Shown here: piece by piece, positions 8,811-17,418 of the stretch
How the letters are laid out: each line of letters starts with the position of its first letter
Position numbering within the stretch: the first letter of the stretch is position 1
From: Pararhizobium sp. IMCC21322
Lineage (GTDB): Bacteria; Pseudomonadota; Alphaproteobacteria; Rhizobiales; GCA-2746425
NCBI RefSeq assembly: GCF_030758295.1
Contig: NZ_CP132335.1
Span: 4,440,412 to 4,504,411, forward strand
Direction of reading: 5' to 3'
Length of the DNA: 64,000 nt
Notes under the pieces: model-generated
What the model was told of the DNA's origin: nothing
What the model saw: the letters and a program-made list of their open reading frames with translations, nothing else
Database searches by the model: none
Made by a program: the position numbers and the translations under genes

Positions 8811-8843
8811 AAGACACATTGCAAAATAGAACATATAGTGAAC
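8811..8843 (+). promoter_or_regulatory. Candidate LexA-controlled promoter of the radical SAM-UdgX operon
   Basis: GAAC (8829-8832), seven bases, then GAAC (8840-8843): the GAAC-N7-GAAC operator pattern of alphaproteobacterial LexA. A TATAGT -10-like hexamer (8834-8839) lies inside it, and an AAGACA -35-like hexamer (8811-8816) sits 17 bp upstream. The predicted transcription start falls at about 8846, the first base of the ATG, so the mRNA may be leaderless. The motif is seen directly; LexA control is inference. Confidence 0.6.
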
Positions 8844-8845
8844 AT

Positions 8846-10081
8846 ATGAAGCAGAAAACCCTGAAACAAAAGCTGGCCATTCTCAGTGATGCGGCAAAAT
8901 ATGATGCATCCTGTGCCTCCAGCGGCACTTCCAGTCGCAATTCCCGCAATGGCAGCGGGCTGGGATCGACCACCGGCTCCGGTATTTGCCATGCCTATGC
9001 GCCGGACGGCCGCTGCATATCACTGCTCAAGATATTGATGACCAATTTTTGCATTTTCGATTGCGTCTATTGCATCAACAGGGCCTCCAGCAATGTGGAA
9101 CGTGCAAGATTCAGTGTGGAGGAGATTGTCTGGCTCACGATGGAATTCTATCGCCGCAATTACATCGAAGGCCTGTTTCTGTCCTCCGGGATTATTCGCT
9201 CCAGCGACAATACGATGGAACAGATGGTGCAGGTTGCAAAGACCCTGCGTGACGACCATCAGTTTCGCGGTTACATCCACCTGAAAACCATCCCGGATGC
9301 CTCCCCGAAACTTCTGGAAGAGGCAGGACTGTATGCTGATCGTCTGTCGATCAATGTGGAACTGCCAACTGATGCAAGCGTCTCCAGACTGGCACCAGAA
9401 AAAAAGCCACACCAAATCCGAAAGACCATGGCGGATGTCCGTCTCCAGATTGAGGAAAACAAGGACGCAACACATACCGGTCGCCGCAAACCCAAATTTG
9501 CTCCGGCGGGCCAAAGCACACAGATGATTGTGGGCGCTGACGCCTCCAACGACACTGATATTTTGAACAGCAGCGCAAGACTCTATTCCAGTTACAATCT
9601 GAAGCGGGTTTACTATTCCGGCTTCAGCCCCATTCCCGATGCATCCAGCACACTGCCGTTGATAAAACCGCCTTTGTTGCGGGAGCACCGACTGTATCAG
9701 GCTGACTGGTTGCTGCGGTTTTATGATTTTCAGGTTTCTGACATCCTGCAACCCGACGCTGGCGGGATGCTGGACCTGGATATCGATCCAAAGCTTGCCT
9801 GGGCCCTTGCCAACCGCGCCCTTTTCCCCGTCTGCATCAATACGGCTGACAAACGCAGTCTCATGCGCGTACCCGGGTTCGGGTCAAAAACGGTGGGGCG
9901 CATTTTGCAGACACGCCGACACAAGACTTTGCGCTATGATGACATGCTGCGCATGGGTGCAATCATGTCCAAGGCCAAACCCTTTGTGACCCTGCTGGAC
10001 TGGTCACCTGGCGGATTGACTGACAGTGAAAATCTGCGCGCACGTTTTGCACCGCCACCGGAACAATTGGTGCTGCTTTGA
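8846..10081 (+). CDS. Putative DNA modification/repair radical SAM protein (TIGR03916-like)
   Basis: 411-aa radical SAM enzyme. The [4Fe-4S]-binding Cys69-x3-Cys73-x2-Cys76 sits in a segment reading MTNFCIFDCVYC, and the N-terminus (KLAILSDAAKYDASCASSG) matches the family that always travels with a UdgX/DUF4130 protein. A helix-hairpin-helix element near the C-terminus (RVPGFGSKTVGRIL) suggests DNA binding. The exact reaction is not known for the family. The ATG at 8846 is chosen because the family's N-terminus begins there and the LexA-like box ends two bases before it; in-frame ATGs at 8789 and 8798 would place the box inside the gene. The stop overlaps the first possible start of the next gene. 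Confidence 0.88.
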   Translation: MKQKTLKQKLAILSDAAKYDASCASSGTSSRNSRNGSGLGSTTGSGICHAYAPDGRCISLLKILMTNFCIFDCVYCINRASSNVERARFSVEEIVWLTMEFYRRNYIEGLFLSSGIIRSSDNTMEQMVQVAKTLRDDHQFRGYIHLKTIPDASPKLLEEAGLYADRLSINVELPTDASVSRLAPEKKPHQIRKTMADVRLQIEENKDATHTGRRKPKFAPAGQSTQMIVGADASNDTDILNSSARLYSSYNLKRVYYSGFSPIPDASSTLPLIKPPLLREHRLYQADWLLRFYDFQVSDILQPDAGGMLDLDIDPKLAWALANRALFPVCINTADKRSLMRVPGFGSKTVGRILQTRRHKTLRYDDMLRMGAIMSKAKPFVTLLDWSPGGLTDSENLRARFAPPPEQLVLL

Positions 10082-10101
10082 TATCTGCAGCAGAGGTAAC
10101 A

Positions 10102-11577
10102 GTGACACTGCCCCTGATGGGGTTTGAAAAAGCCTTTCGCGAAAAAGCCCGGTTAGCCGTTCTTGAGCAATTACCGCCCGATCAATTGTTGTGGCGCAGC
10201 GACAGTGAAACAGAGGCAGATTTGTTTGGCCATAACCGACGCGACCTGCGGAAATCAAAAGGCAGCGTGCCGGAAGACAGCATCAGCGTTCCCAAAGCCT
10301 ATATCGAATTGATGAAAGCTGTCCTTTGCCATTCCGATCCGGAGCGATTTCATCTGCTCTATCATGCCTTGTGGCGTTTACAGGCCGAGCGCCATCTTCT
10401 GCAGGACCGCTCATCCAGACTGATATCCAGGCTGCAGAACATGGCAAAATCCGTACGCCGCGACTGCCACAAAATGACGGCTTTCGTGCGCTTTCGCGAA
10501 ATATCCAATGCTCAAACAGGGCCGCGGGCGTTCCATGCATGGTTTGAACCTGATCACTGGATCATCGAACGCGCTGGCCCATTCTTCGCAAACCGCTTCG
10601 GAGATATGGATTGGATAATCGAGACGCCCAAGGGCTGTGCCCAATTGCACGATGGCGCTTTGTCATTTTCAAAAGACGTGCCCCAACCGCACGTACCAGA
10701 AGACGAAACCGGCGAATTGTGGAACACCTATTATCTGAACATCTTCAACCCAGCGCGCCTCAAAGTGAAGGCCATGCAGTCGGAAATGCCCAAGAAGTAC
10801 TGGCGCAACATGCCCGAAACCGCTTTGATTCCTGAAATGATCGCCACCGCGCAAAGCCGCTCGGAAGCCATGCAGAGGGAAGCTGCAACACAGCCACCAT
10901 TTCGCGCAGAACGACTTCGGTCCATGATGCAGCAGCGCGAAGAGCTTGAGAATGCAAAAGCAAATCAGCAGATCGCTGCCGGTGGCCTGGATGACTTGAA
11001 GCTTCGGGCATCAGGCTGCACACGCTGTCCGTTACATTGCAATGCGACACAAACAGTCTTTGGTGAAGGACCAGCCGATGCGGAGTTGATGCTGGTTGGA
11101 GAACAACCGGGCGACCGGGAGGATTTGGCCGGCCGACCATTCGTCGGTCCTGCAGGTCAGCTTCTGGATAGACTGATGCAAGAAGCCGGAATTGATCGCG
11201 AGCGAGCCTATCTCACCAACGCGGTGAAACATTTCAAATTTGAACCAAGAGGCAAGCGGCGCATCCATAAAAACCCCAGCAAAGCGGAAATCACGCACTG
11301 CAAATGGTGGCTTGAGGCGGAACGCGCCGTCATTCGCCCAAAAGCAATCGTCGCACTGGGCGGGTCAGCCGCGCTGGCACTGACAGGACGCGGCGATGGA
11401 ATTTTGAAACGCAGGGGAACAGTGGAAAGACTGCCGGATGGAACACCGGTTTTAATCACGTTTCATCCATCTGCCATTTTGCGCATGACCGGCGCAGCGT
11501 CTCAAACCGCACAGCAGGATATGCTTTCAGATTTACGCAGCGCCTTGCGCGTTCTGACCGCGCCAGCTTCTGCCTGA
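10102..11577 (+). CDS. UdgX-type uracil-DNA glycosylase fused to a DUF4130 domain
   Basis: 491-aa two-domain protein. Residues 1 to about 235 form the DUF4130 (TIGR03915-like) domain of unknown function. From about 295 to the end it is a family-4-like Fe-S uracil-DNA glycosylase: SGCTRCPLHC (Cys306, Cys309), motif A GEQPGDREDLAGRPFVGPAG, and motif B FHPSAILR. The loop GKRRIHKNP (His389) is the UdgX hallmark; in Mycobacterium smegmatis UdgX the equivalent histidine becomes covalently linked to the abasic site after uracil removal. I start at GTG 10102, with AGAGG five bases upstream; a TTG at 10078 overlaps the radical SAM stop (TTGA) but lacks a ribosome-binding site. It is co-transcribed with the radical SAM gene. 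Confidence 0.9.
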   Translation: MTLPLMGFEKAFREKARLAVLEQLPPDQLLWRSDSETEADLFGHNRRDLRKSKGSVPEDSISVPKAYIELMKAVLCHSDPERFHLLYHALWRLQAERHLLQDRSSRLISRLQNMAKSVRRDCHKMTAFVRFREISNAQTGPRAFHAWFEPDHWIIERAGPFFANRFGDMDWIIETPKGCAQLHDGALSFSKDVPQPHVPEDETGELWNTYYLNIFNPARLKVKAMQSEMPKKYWRNMPETALIPEMIATAQSRSEAMQREAATQPPFRAERLRSMMQQREELENAKANQQIAAGGLDDLKLRASGCTRCPLHCNATQTVFGEGPADAELMLVGEQPGDREDLAGRPFVGPAGQLLDRLMQEAGIDRERAYLTNAVKHFKFEPRGKRRIHKNPSKAEITHCKWWLEAERAVIRPKAIVALGGSAALALTGRGDGILKRRGTVERLPDGTPVLITFHPSAILRMTGAASQTAQQDMLSDLRSALRVLTAPASA

Positions 11578-11582
11578 AAGGA

Positions 11583-12608
11583 TCATTGCGTAGTTTCGAT
11601 AAGCGGGGCAAAGTTCGGCCCTGTGTACAAGGCGACACCCGTGCTGCGGATTTTATCTGCAATATCGGCATCAAGATCATCCATCGGGCCTGCATGGCGC
11701 AGGCAGACCTCAGCAATAACCGTCTTGTGACGCTCAATTGCCTCCAGATAAACCTGCCCGTCATGTTGCCCTGTATCTCCGATCAGAACAAATCTGAGGC
11801 CGGGATTGGCTGAAATGATCGTGTCAATCGCATCACCCTTGTGGGAGCCATGAGAACTCTTGATGAATTGCGTTTTACTGATGCCAAGATCACGCAGAAA
11901 TTTAGGGCCAAAGGGCACATCATTTCGTTGAAAAACAGCGCTCAAAAAACTGTGCAGATTCCATGGAGATGAACTGACAAAGAAAACCGGGTTCTTGCTG
12001 GCCTGACGCGTCCGTATGAGGGCAACCGTATCAGGGAAAATCTTCCGGCTTTCCACAGAGCCGGTCAGGGTTGTCCAAAGATTGCACGCCAGATTGAAAG
12101 CACCGGTCTGCATGATCGTGTCGTCAATATCGGAAATAATCCCAAACTGGGCATCCGGGTCGGGGATGACAATCGGCGCCTGACATTCATAGCCATGGGC
12201 GGGAAGCGTGACAGTCAGATACGCTGTCTGTTTATGAGGGACAGGGACACACACCTTGAAGTAGCCTTCCTCTCCACTGCGGGTCTTAATACCTGCAACC
12301 TCGACCTCCACATCACCAACTTCCCGTGTCACGAAATGCGACGCCATGGCGCGCATATTCCTCAGCAGACCGGGCTCCTTTGATACCGCTTCTGCCTGCC
12401 GGCGGCTGAGGACACGCCCGTGCACAACCACGCCCTCTGGCGTTCCATATCCTATAAAGGGATCAATCGTGAGGTTGTCTCTCGATCTGGCAGGACGAAA
12501 TCGATCGATGAGGTTTTCAATGCCATAAGCGAGTTTCGCCAGCCTGTTTCTGCCTGATCCTGACAATTTGCTCTTCTCCGCTTTCAACTGAGGTCTGCAA
12601 TCCTGCAT
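11583..12608 (-). CDS. App1/DUF2183 family phosphatase-like protein
   Basis: 341-aa protein with the App1 phosphatidate-phosphatase catalytic domain (DUF2183): an HAD-like SDIDDT motif (Asp160, Asp162), VFFVSSSPWNLHSFL, a KSSHGSHKGDAI segment with the conserved lysine, and FVLIGDTGQHD for the C-terminal acidic motif. The N-terminal 150 residues include a beta-rich part (EGYFKVCVPVP). Bacterial members are annotated as putative lipid phosphatases; the substrate here is unknown. The start is uncertain: ATG 12608 is the first clear one, but in-frame TTG codons exist on both sides. It is convergent with the UdgX gene with 5 bp between the stops. Confidence 0.82.
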   Translation of the reverse strand: MQDCRPQLKAEKSKLSGSGRNRLAKLAYGIENLIDRFRPARSRDNLTIDPFIGYGTPEGVVVHGRVLSRRQAEAVSKEPGLLRNMRAMASHFVTREVGDVEVEVAGIKTRSGEEGYFKVCVPVPHKQTAYLTVTLPAHGYECQAPIVIPDPDAQFGIISDIDDTIMQTGAFNLACNLWTTLTGSVESRKIFPDTVALIRTRQASKNPVFFVSSSPWNLHSFLSAVFQRNDVPFGPKFLRDLGISKTQFIKSSHGSHKGDAIDTIISANPGLRFVLIGDTGQHDGQVYLEAIERHKTVIAEVCLRHAGPMDDLDADIADKIRSTGVALYTGPNFAPLIETTQ

Positions 12609-12820
12609 GCAACCAAAAGATTGAAGCATGCATAGCAAAAATCATCACGCAACAGAGAACCGCCCATCTGATGCAGCAAAAAAAAATGCAATATGCAGTA
12701 AATTTTGCGTATATTTGGGAAGTTGCAGCAAGATAGTTTGGCGGCGTGCTGGCACGCATGCCCTAGCGAAGAGAGCAATTTCAATTTTCTGGAACCATGC
12801 TTGCTGGACGGGTTCCCAAT

Positions 12821-12853
12821 AAAAAACGGCAGAGCCATGCTCTGCCGTTTTTT
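12821..12853 (-). terminator. Perfect hairpin terminator downstream of the cold-shock gene
   Basis: AAAAAACGGCAGAG (12821-12834) and CTCTGCCGTTTTTT (12840-12853) are exact reverse complements around a 5-nt loop. The T-run on each strand could make it work in both directions. It ends 48 bp past the cold-shock stop on the minus strand. Confidence 0.85.
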
Positions 12854-12900
12854 AACAATTTGATTGACGGTTTTGCGGCTCGGATAGAGCCAAACGCTAA

Positions 12901-13110
12901 TCAGAGAAGTTCAATTTTACCAACTGATACTTTACCACTGCGGGCGTCATCCTGAGTGTCGAATGAAACCTTCTGGCCTTCGGAGAGTCCGCTGATTCCG
13001 GCGCTTTCGAGTGCTGTTGCATGAACAAACACGTCTTTTGCACCATCTTCCGGCTCAATGAATCCAAAGCCCTTTTGGCTGTTATAAAATTTTACGGTTC
13101 CCGTTTTCAT
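12901..13110 (-). CDS. Cold-shock domain protein (CspA family)
   Basis: 69-aa single cold-shock domain: RNP-1 KGFGFI and RNP-2 DVFVHA, preceded by GTVKFYNSQ. Such proteins bind single-stranded RNA/DNA and melt RNA structure. An AAGGAAA lies just before ATG 13110, and a strong hairpin terminator follows the stop. Single-gene unit. Whether it is truly cold-induced cannot be read from the sequence. Confidence 0.95.
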   Translation of the reverse strand: MKTGTVKFYNSQKGFGFIEPEDGAKDVFVHATALESAGISGLSEGQKVSFDTQDDARSGKVSVGKIELL

Positions 13111-13715
13111 GAGAATTTCCTTTCAATAATAAATGCACAAATGAATGGGTCACAGAAATCTGCGTCCATTCCCTTATCTCGATTTATGTAGAATCGCCTG
13201 AAAAGTGCGCAGTCATCAAAGACAGGCATAGAAGACAAGAAGTCCAGTACATATCGATTTACGTGCGCTATACCCCAATTGAGGTAATAGCAAGGCTTGA
13301 TTTAAGCGAGCTCGAACAAAATTTTGCTTTCAAGCGTGCCATATCTTGAGTACCGGACTGACATGTCTTCGCTCGTTCTTGACACAATGCTCCAATTCAT
13401 CGTGTTTTCTGAATGTCTGCATTCCACCCCCTGTCCTGGTCACCAGGCGAGAATATCTCTGTGACCTCCAGCCGGGTCTGAACTCAATTGGGGGGTCGAA
13501 TTGGCGCGGTCTGAATAGAAAAAACAGAGCATCCAACATACGCGATGCTGCATGAAGTGTACCCTGTCGCGATGAACACACAGCCGTTCTTTACTTGACG
13601 CATGAGCACAGCGATTCAATTCCGCTTTTCGGAGTATACGAATGGATCACCCATGATAGGATGGCCCAAGTGTAGAACTCAATCACCTGCCAATCCATGT
13701 TAGAGAACCCGCCAC
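13111..13715. other. 605-bp intergenic region without a convincing gene
   Basis: Separates the leftward cold-shock gene from rightward glsA. It should hold the cold-shock 5' untranslated region and both promoters. Overlapping open frames on both strands (for example 13330-13581 minus, 83 codons) show no recognisable domain and no good ribosome-binding site. It may contain decayed coding sequence, but I cannot name a parent gene. Confidence 0.5.
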
Positions 13716-14645
13716 ATGCTCGATTTGCAATCGCTGCTGAATGACATCAGCCAGACGCTTTCGAACCAAACTGATCGCGGCAAAGTGGCCGATTACATTC
13801 CAGAACTCGCCAAACAGGACAACCAGCATTTCGGAATGGCCATAGCAACCATTGACGGGCAGTTGTTTTCCACCGGTGATGCATTCGAGCCGTTCTCGAT
13901 CCAAAGCATATCCAAGGTCTTCACGCTGACGATGGCGCTCGGAAAGATTGGGGACAAATTATGGGAAAGGGTTGGCAGAGAGCCTTCAGGGACAGCGTTC
14001 AATTCCATTGTGCAGCTTGAGCAGGAAAGAGGCGTTCCAAGGAATCCGTTCATAAATGCCGGTGCCATTGTCGTCTCTGATGTTGTGCTTGCAGATCACC
14101 AACCCAAAGAGACTATCGGCGAGATAGTGCGCTTTATCAGATGCCTGGCAGATGACGATTCCATTATGATCGATGAGGATGTGGCGCAATCGGAAGGTGA
14201 TACCGGTTTCCGCAATGCGGCGCTGGCCAACTACATGCGGGCTTTTGGCAATCTGCATCATCCGGTTGAGGAAACGCTGGACGTGTATTTTCACCAATGC
14301 GCCATAGCCATGACCTGCGTCCAGCTTGCACGCTCCGGTCTTTATCTGGCAAATGGCGGTATGAACCCATTGACCGCTTCGAAAGTGGTTCCCCGACACC
14401 GGGTACGACGCATCAATGCCATCATGATGACCTGCGGCCATTATGACGGGTCCGGTGAATTTGCGTTCTGTGTCGGCTTGCCAGGAAAAAGCGGCGTCGG
14501 CGGGGGGATTCTCGTAATTGTTCCTGACAAGGCAGCGATTGCGGTTTGGTCACCCGGATTGGATCCGAATGGCAACTCAAAACTCGGGACAATGGCGCTG
14601 GAAATGCTTGTGGCAAAGACCGGGTGGAATGTGTTTGGCGCATAG
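13716..14645 (+). CDS. glsA: Glutaminase A
   Basis: 309-aa serine-dependent glutaminase of the beta-lactamase-like fold; hydrolyses glutamine to glutamate and ammonia. The S-x2-K catalytic pair is in [10 protein letters not shown], followed by the NPFINAGAI motif, the YMRAFGN segment, [12 protein letters not shown] and the C-terminal [12 protein letters not shown]. Length is normal. Monocistronic. In some bacteria GlsA contributes to acid resistance; nothing in the context shows that here. Confidence 0.95.
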   Translation: MLDLQSLLNDISQTLSNQTDRGKVADYIPELAKQDNQHFGMAIATIDGQLFSTGDAFEPFSIQSISKVFTLTMALGKIGDKLWERVGREPSGTAFNSIVQLEQERGVPRNPFINAGAIVVSDVVLADHQPKETIGEIVRFIRCLADDDSIMIDEDVAQSEGDTGFRNAALANYMRAFGNLHHPVEETLDVYFHQCAIAMTCVQLARSGLYLANGGMNPLTASKVVPRHRVRRINAIMMTCGHYDGSGEFAFCVGLPGKSGVGGGILVIVPDKAAIAVWSPGLDPNGNSKLGTMALEMLVAKTGWNVFGA

Positions 14646-14715
14646 GCAAACTTCTTGTGAGCCAGACGGCATTGAATCAAACCATCATGATCCAAATTTC
14701 CAGCCACCCTCACTA

Positions 14716-14761
14716 TGCAGTGCCCGCTAGCCTTACTGTGCAGTGCCCGCTACCCTTACTC
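14716..14761. repeat. Two-copy 23-bp tandem repeat at the end of the metallopeptidase gene
   Basis: Two adjacent 23-bp units (14716-14738 and 14739-14761) differ at two positions, and a partial third copy is suggested to the left (about ten bases). The right copy covers the stop codon of the minus-strand metallopeptidase gene, so each left-hand copy reads as a further stop-containing tail. Looks like a local slippage duplication. Confidence 0.8.
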
Positions 14762-15829
14762 TGCGTTAAATGGCGGACCCTTGATGGATTGTTGCTGCGC
14801 CTCAATCAGATCATGAACAAATTTCAGCTTTTCCGATATCCGCGGTGACAGGACAAATGGGTAATAATCGCTGATACCCATAGATCTGTTCATTGCATTC
14901 ATTGCAACAGTCAGCGGAATCCAGTGCTGGATCAGTTGCAGGTGATCAGACACATGGTAAGGGTCCTCCAACTGCGCCAGAACGGGCGCTGCGGGGTGCG
15001 AAGGTTGCGGGTTCAGGCCATAGGCGCGCGCTGTCTCTAATCCACCCACGATGTGAAAATAGTGCGCCCATGTTTCAGCAAAATCCTCCCAGGGATGGGC
15101 GCTTGCATATCCACTGACATAGGATTGCTGCCAGTCAGAAACCGGGCCATTGATGTAATACGCCTTCAGCGCTTCGGCGTAATTCTGGCGTTCATCCCCG
15201 AAACAGGCGCGACAGGCGCTGATGACATCTTTTCCCGCGATCAGTCTGTCCCAATAATAATGCGCCACTTCGTGCCGAAAATGGCCAATCAGCGTTCGAT
15301 AAGGCTCACCCAGAGTCGTCCGTTTTTTTTCGCGAATGGCGTCATCAGCCTCATCAATGTTGATCGTTATCCGGCCATTGTAGTGGCCCGTCATTACGCG
15401 CTTTTCATTGCCGTTCGGATGGGATTCATCGCCCAGCAACTCGAAATGCAGGGCCCCTTCGGACTTGTCGCGTTCTACCGCCAGAGGCAGTCCGAATTTG
15501 ATCAGTGCATAAAACAACCGCCTTTTGGCACGCTCCAGTCGCCCCCATCGTTGTCGCCGTTCGTCATCAGATGTGTCTGGAATTTTCGTCGTGTGCAGGC
15601 AACTCAAACAAAACTTGCTCTGAGCGTCACGCGCGCACAACCAGTTACAACCGATAAGATCGCGGTTTGCACAGGGGCGCGGAGTGCCGCCCGACCCAGC
15701 AGATTCAACGTTCAGAACTACCAGTTGATCCTGCAGAGGCATATAGGCAAGACCAGAACCACAGCTGACACATTGGGTGTTCTCGAAATGAATCTGATTG
15801 TTGCAATTTGGGCAGAGAAATCGGCGCAT
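14756..15829 (-). CDS. Zinc-ribbon plus zinc-binding metallopeptidase (Peptidase_Mx-like)
   Basis: 357-aa protein. The N-terminus has a zinc ribbon (CPNCNNQIHFENTQCVSCGSG, two CxxC knuckles), followed by a second Cys-rich segment (CANRDLIGCNWLCARDAQSKFCLSC). Past residue 190 comes the metalloprotease motif HEVAHYYW (HExxH), and DFAETWAHYFH provides a likely third ligand and second acidic residue. The pattern matches the putative zinc-binding peptidase family PF15887. No signal peptide, so it is expected in the cytoplasm. Substrate unknown. The stop lies in a 23-bp tandem repeat. Confidence 0.85.
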   Translation of the reverse strand: MRRFLCPNCNNQIHFENTQCVSCGSGLAYMPLQDQLVVLNVESAGSGGTPRPCANRDLIGCNWLCARDAQSKFCLSCLHTTKIPDTSDDERRQRWGRLERAKRRLFYALIKFGLPLAVERDKSEGALHFELLGDESHPNGNEKRVMTGHYNGRITINIDEADDAIREKKRTTLGEPYRTLIGHFRHEVAHYYWDRLIAGKDVISACRACFGDERQNYAEALKAYYINGPVSDWQQSYVSGYASAHPWEDFAETWAHYFHIVGGLETARAYGLNPQPSHPAAPVLAQLEDPYHVSDHLQLIQHWIPLTVAMNAMNRSMGISDYYPFVLSPRISEKLKFVHDLIEAQQQSIKGPPFNAE

Positions 15830-16320
15830 ATCTATCCTGTTTTCTAAAGTGAGCTACCTCTCTCATGATTGGGGCCGTTCTGAAATACATTTCTGCGCGA
15901 TGTGATCCAGAATGCACGTGAAATCTGGACCCACGGATACCCACCAGCAAGGCCTTCCCCACTTTGAAACGGACAGCGATGCTCGTGATTTATCAAGGTC
16001 ATTCCCGTGACTGCCGTATCGAGGTTCGTGAGGAAGATACAGAGCAGGCCGACCTTTCCCTGCACGCAAAAAGCGGTCAATCAGGGACGGTCTTCGAATA
16101 GCGACTTAAACCTCAGCGCCCATGAAATGTAGCAGCCATTTTACAATTTCGTTTACAGCGCCCCAATTGGCCGATTTTTCTGACATTCAGCTATACATAT
16201 CCAGCAATTAGCCACCCCGATTATCCCGTTCACAGGGTCTTTCCGACCCAAATTAACACGCCCCCAAAGTGACTTTTCTTCTCCATTTCAAGCATTTACA
16301 CATTCTCAAAAAATTCCTAA
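15830..16320. other. Intergenic stretch with no recognised gene
   Basis: About 490 bp between the leftward metallopeptidase gene and the sugar operon promoter. Short open frames at 15844-16080 (minus) and 15979-16101 (plus) give no recognisable protein. The right half becomes AT-rich toward the promoter at 16321. Confidence 0.5.
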
Positions 16321-16354
16321 TTGACAAATTCACAAAATTACTTTTATTTGTGAA
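16321..16354 (+). promoter_or_regulatory. Promoter and inverted-repeat operator of the sugar operon
   Basis: TTGACA (16321-16326) and a TTTATT hexamer (16343-16348) are spaced by 16 bp. Across the -10 region lies a perfect inverted repeat, TTCACAAA (16329-16336) and TTTGTGAA (16347-16354), with a 10-bp spacer. It sits just before the ribosome-binding site of the first gene, where a bound repressor would block RNA polymerase. The RpiR-family regulator encoded in the same operon is the obvious candidate; that link is inference. Confidence 0.6.
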
Positions 16355-16376
16355 GTAAGAATTATTGGAGGAAGCG

Positions 16377-17360
16377 GTGCCACATCAGAGATTTGCGACA
16401 AGGCTTAACTCGTTTGCCTCCAGGGCGCACGAATACTGGCCTGATCTGACCGGCAAGCCCTCTCCCATGCAGATGGCCGAGCGCGCCTCAACTGCTGAAG
16501 GTCTGACTGATGTCGATCTGAATTTCCCCGATCATGTGGAAAAAGATGTGCTGGCGCAAACCCGGCGGCTGAATGATCTGGGCCTTCAGATCAACGGTCT
16601 GGCGATGCGCTATTACACCAATCCCGGCTTCAAACTGGGCGCCTTTACAAACCCGGATGCAGCCACTCGCCGTGAGGCCATTGACCTGACCAAAAGAGGC
16701 ATTGATGCGGCCCGGGCGACCGGCTCGGACCTGATGACCATCTGGCTTGGACAGGACGGTTTTGATTACAGCTTTCAGGCCGACTACGCGAAGATGTGGC
16801 AGGACGAGGTGGATGCCATCCGCGAAGTGGCTGACCACGATAAAGACTGCGCTGTCAGCATTGAATACAAGCCCAACGAGCCCCGCGCCTTTGCCCTGTT
16901 GCCAGATATGGCAACCACGCTTCTGGCCATTAAGGAAGCCGGCTCTGACAATCTTGGCGTGACCCTGGATTTTGCCCACGTTCTTTACGCCGATGAAGTT
17001 CCTGCCTTTGCAGCGGCCATGATTGCGCGCCATTCAAAGCTGCTCGGCGTTCACTTGAACGACGGCTATGGCAAGCGCGATGACGGGCTGATGGTCGGAT
17101 CGGTGAACACCAAGGCAACCCTTGAACTGCTGTGGCAGATCAAAAAGGACGGCTACGAAGGTGCCATCTATTTCGACACATTCCCGGATGCCAGCGGACT
17201 GGACCCGGTGAAAGAATGTGAAGCCAACATCGCAACAGTCAACGGCTTGATGGCAGCCATCGGCCGCCTGGAAGCCGACAATCGCTTGAGCGATGCCATT
17301 GCCAGACAAGATGCTGTCTCATCCCAGACGATTGTCAATCAAGCCATTCTGGGAGCCTGA
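16377..17360 (+). CDS. Sugar isomerase/epimerase, xylose isomerase-like TIM barrel
   Basis: 327-aa AP-endonuclease-2/xylose isomerase-like TIM barrel. Putative divalent-metal ligands are Glu163 (SIEYKP), Asp198 (TLDFAH), His226 (GVHLNDG) and Asp267 (YFDTFP), a pattern seen in L-rhamnose isomerase-like and ketose 3-epimerase-like enzymes. I start at GTG 16377 because GGAGGA lies five bases upstream; the TTG at 16365 overlaps that site. It is the first gene of the operon with binding protein, ATPase, permease, regulator and PfkB kinase. An aldose-ketose isomerase feeding the kinase would make chemical sense, but the sugar is unknown. Confidence 0.82.
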   Translation: MPHQRFATRLNSFASRAHEYWPDLTGKPSPMQMAERASTAEGLTDVDLNFPDHVEKDVLAQTRRLNDLGLQINGLAMRYYTNPGFKLGAFTNPDAATRREAIDLTKRGIDAARATGSDLMTIWLGQDGFDYSFQADYAKMWQDEVDAIREVADHDKDCAVSIEYKPNEPRAFALLPDMATTLLAIKEAGSDNLGVTLDFAHVLYADEVPAFAAAMIARHSKLLGVHLNDGYGKRDDGLMVGSVNTKATLELLWQIKKDGYEGAIYFDTFPDASGLDPVKECEANIATVNGLMAAIGRLEADNRLSDAIARQDAVSSQTIVNQAILGA

Positions 17361-17418
17361 AACAGCCCAAATCCATCCACTATCCAAAGCAACCAAACAT
17401 GTTCAACGGGAGGATACC

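Noticed and set aside
9020-9751. 243-codon minus-strand frame inside the radical SAM gene
   Set aside because: Antisense shadow; the plus-strand frame carries the CxxxCxxC cluster motif.
13330-13581. 83-codon minus-strand frame in the glsA upstream gap
   Set aside because: No recognisable domain, no ribosome-binding site, and overlapping open frames on the other strand. May be decayed sequence.
15844-16080. Minus-strand frame of 78 codons upstream of the sugar operon
   Set aside because: No family resemblance and overlapping alternative frames; probably chance.
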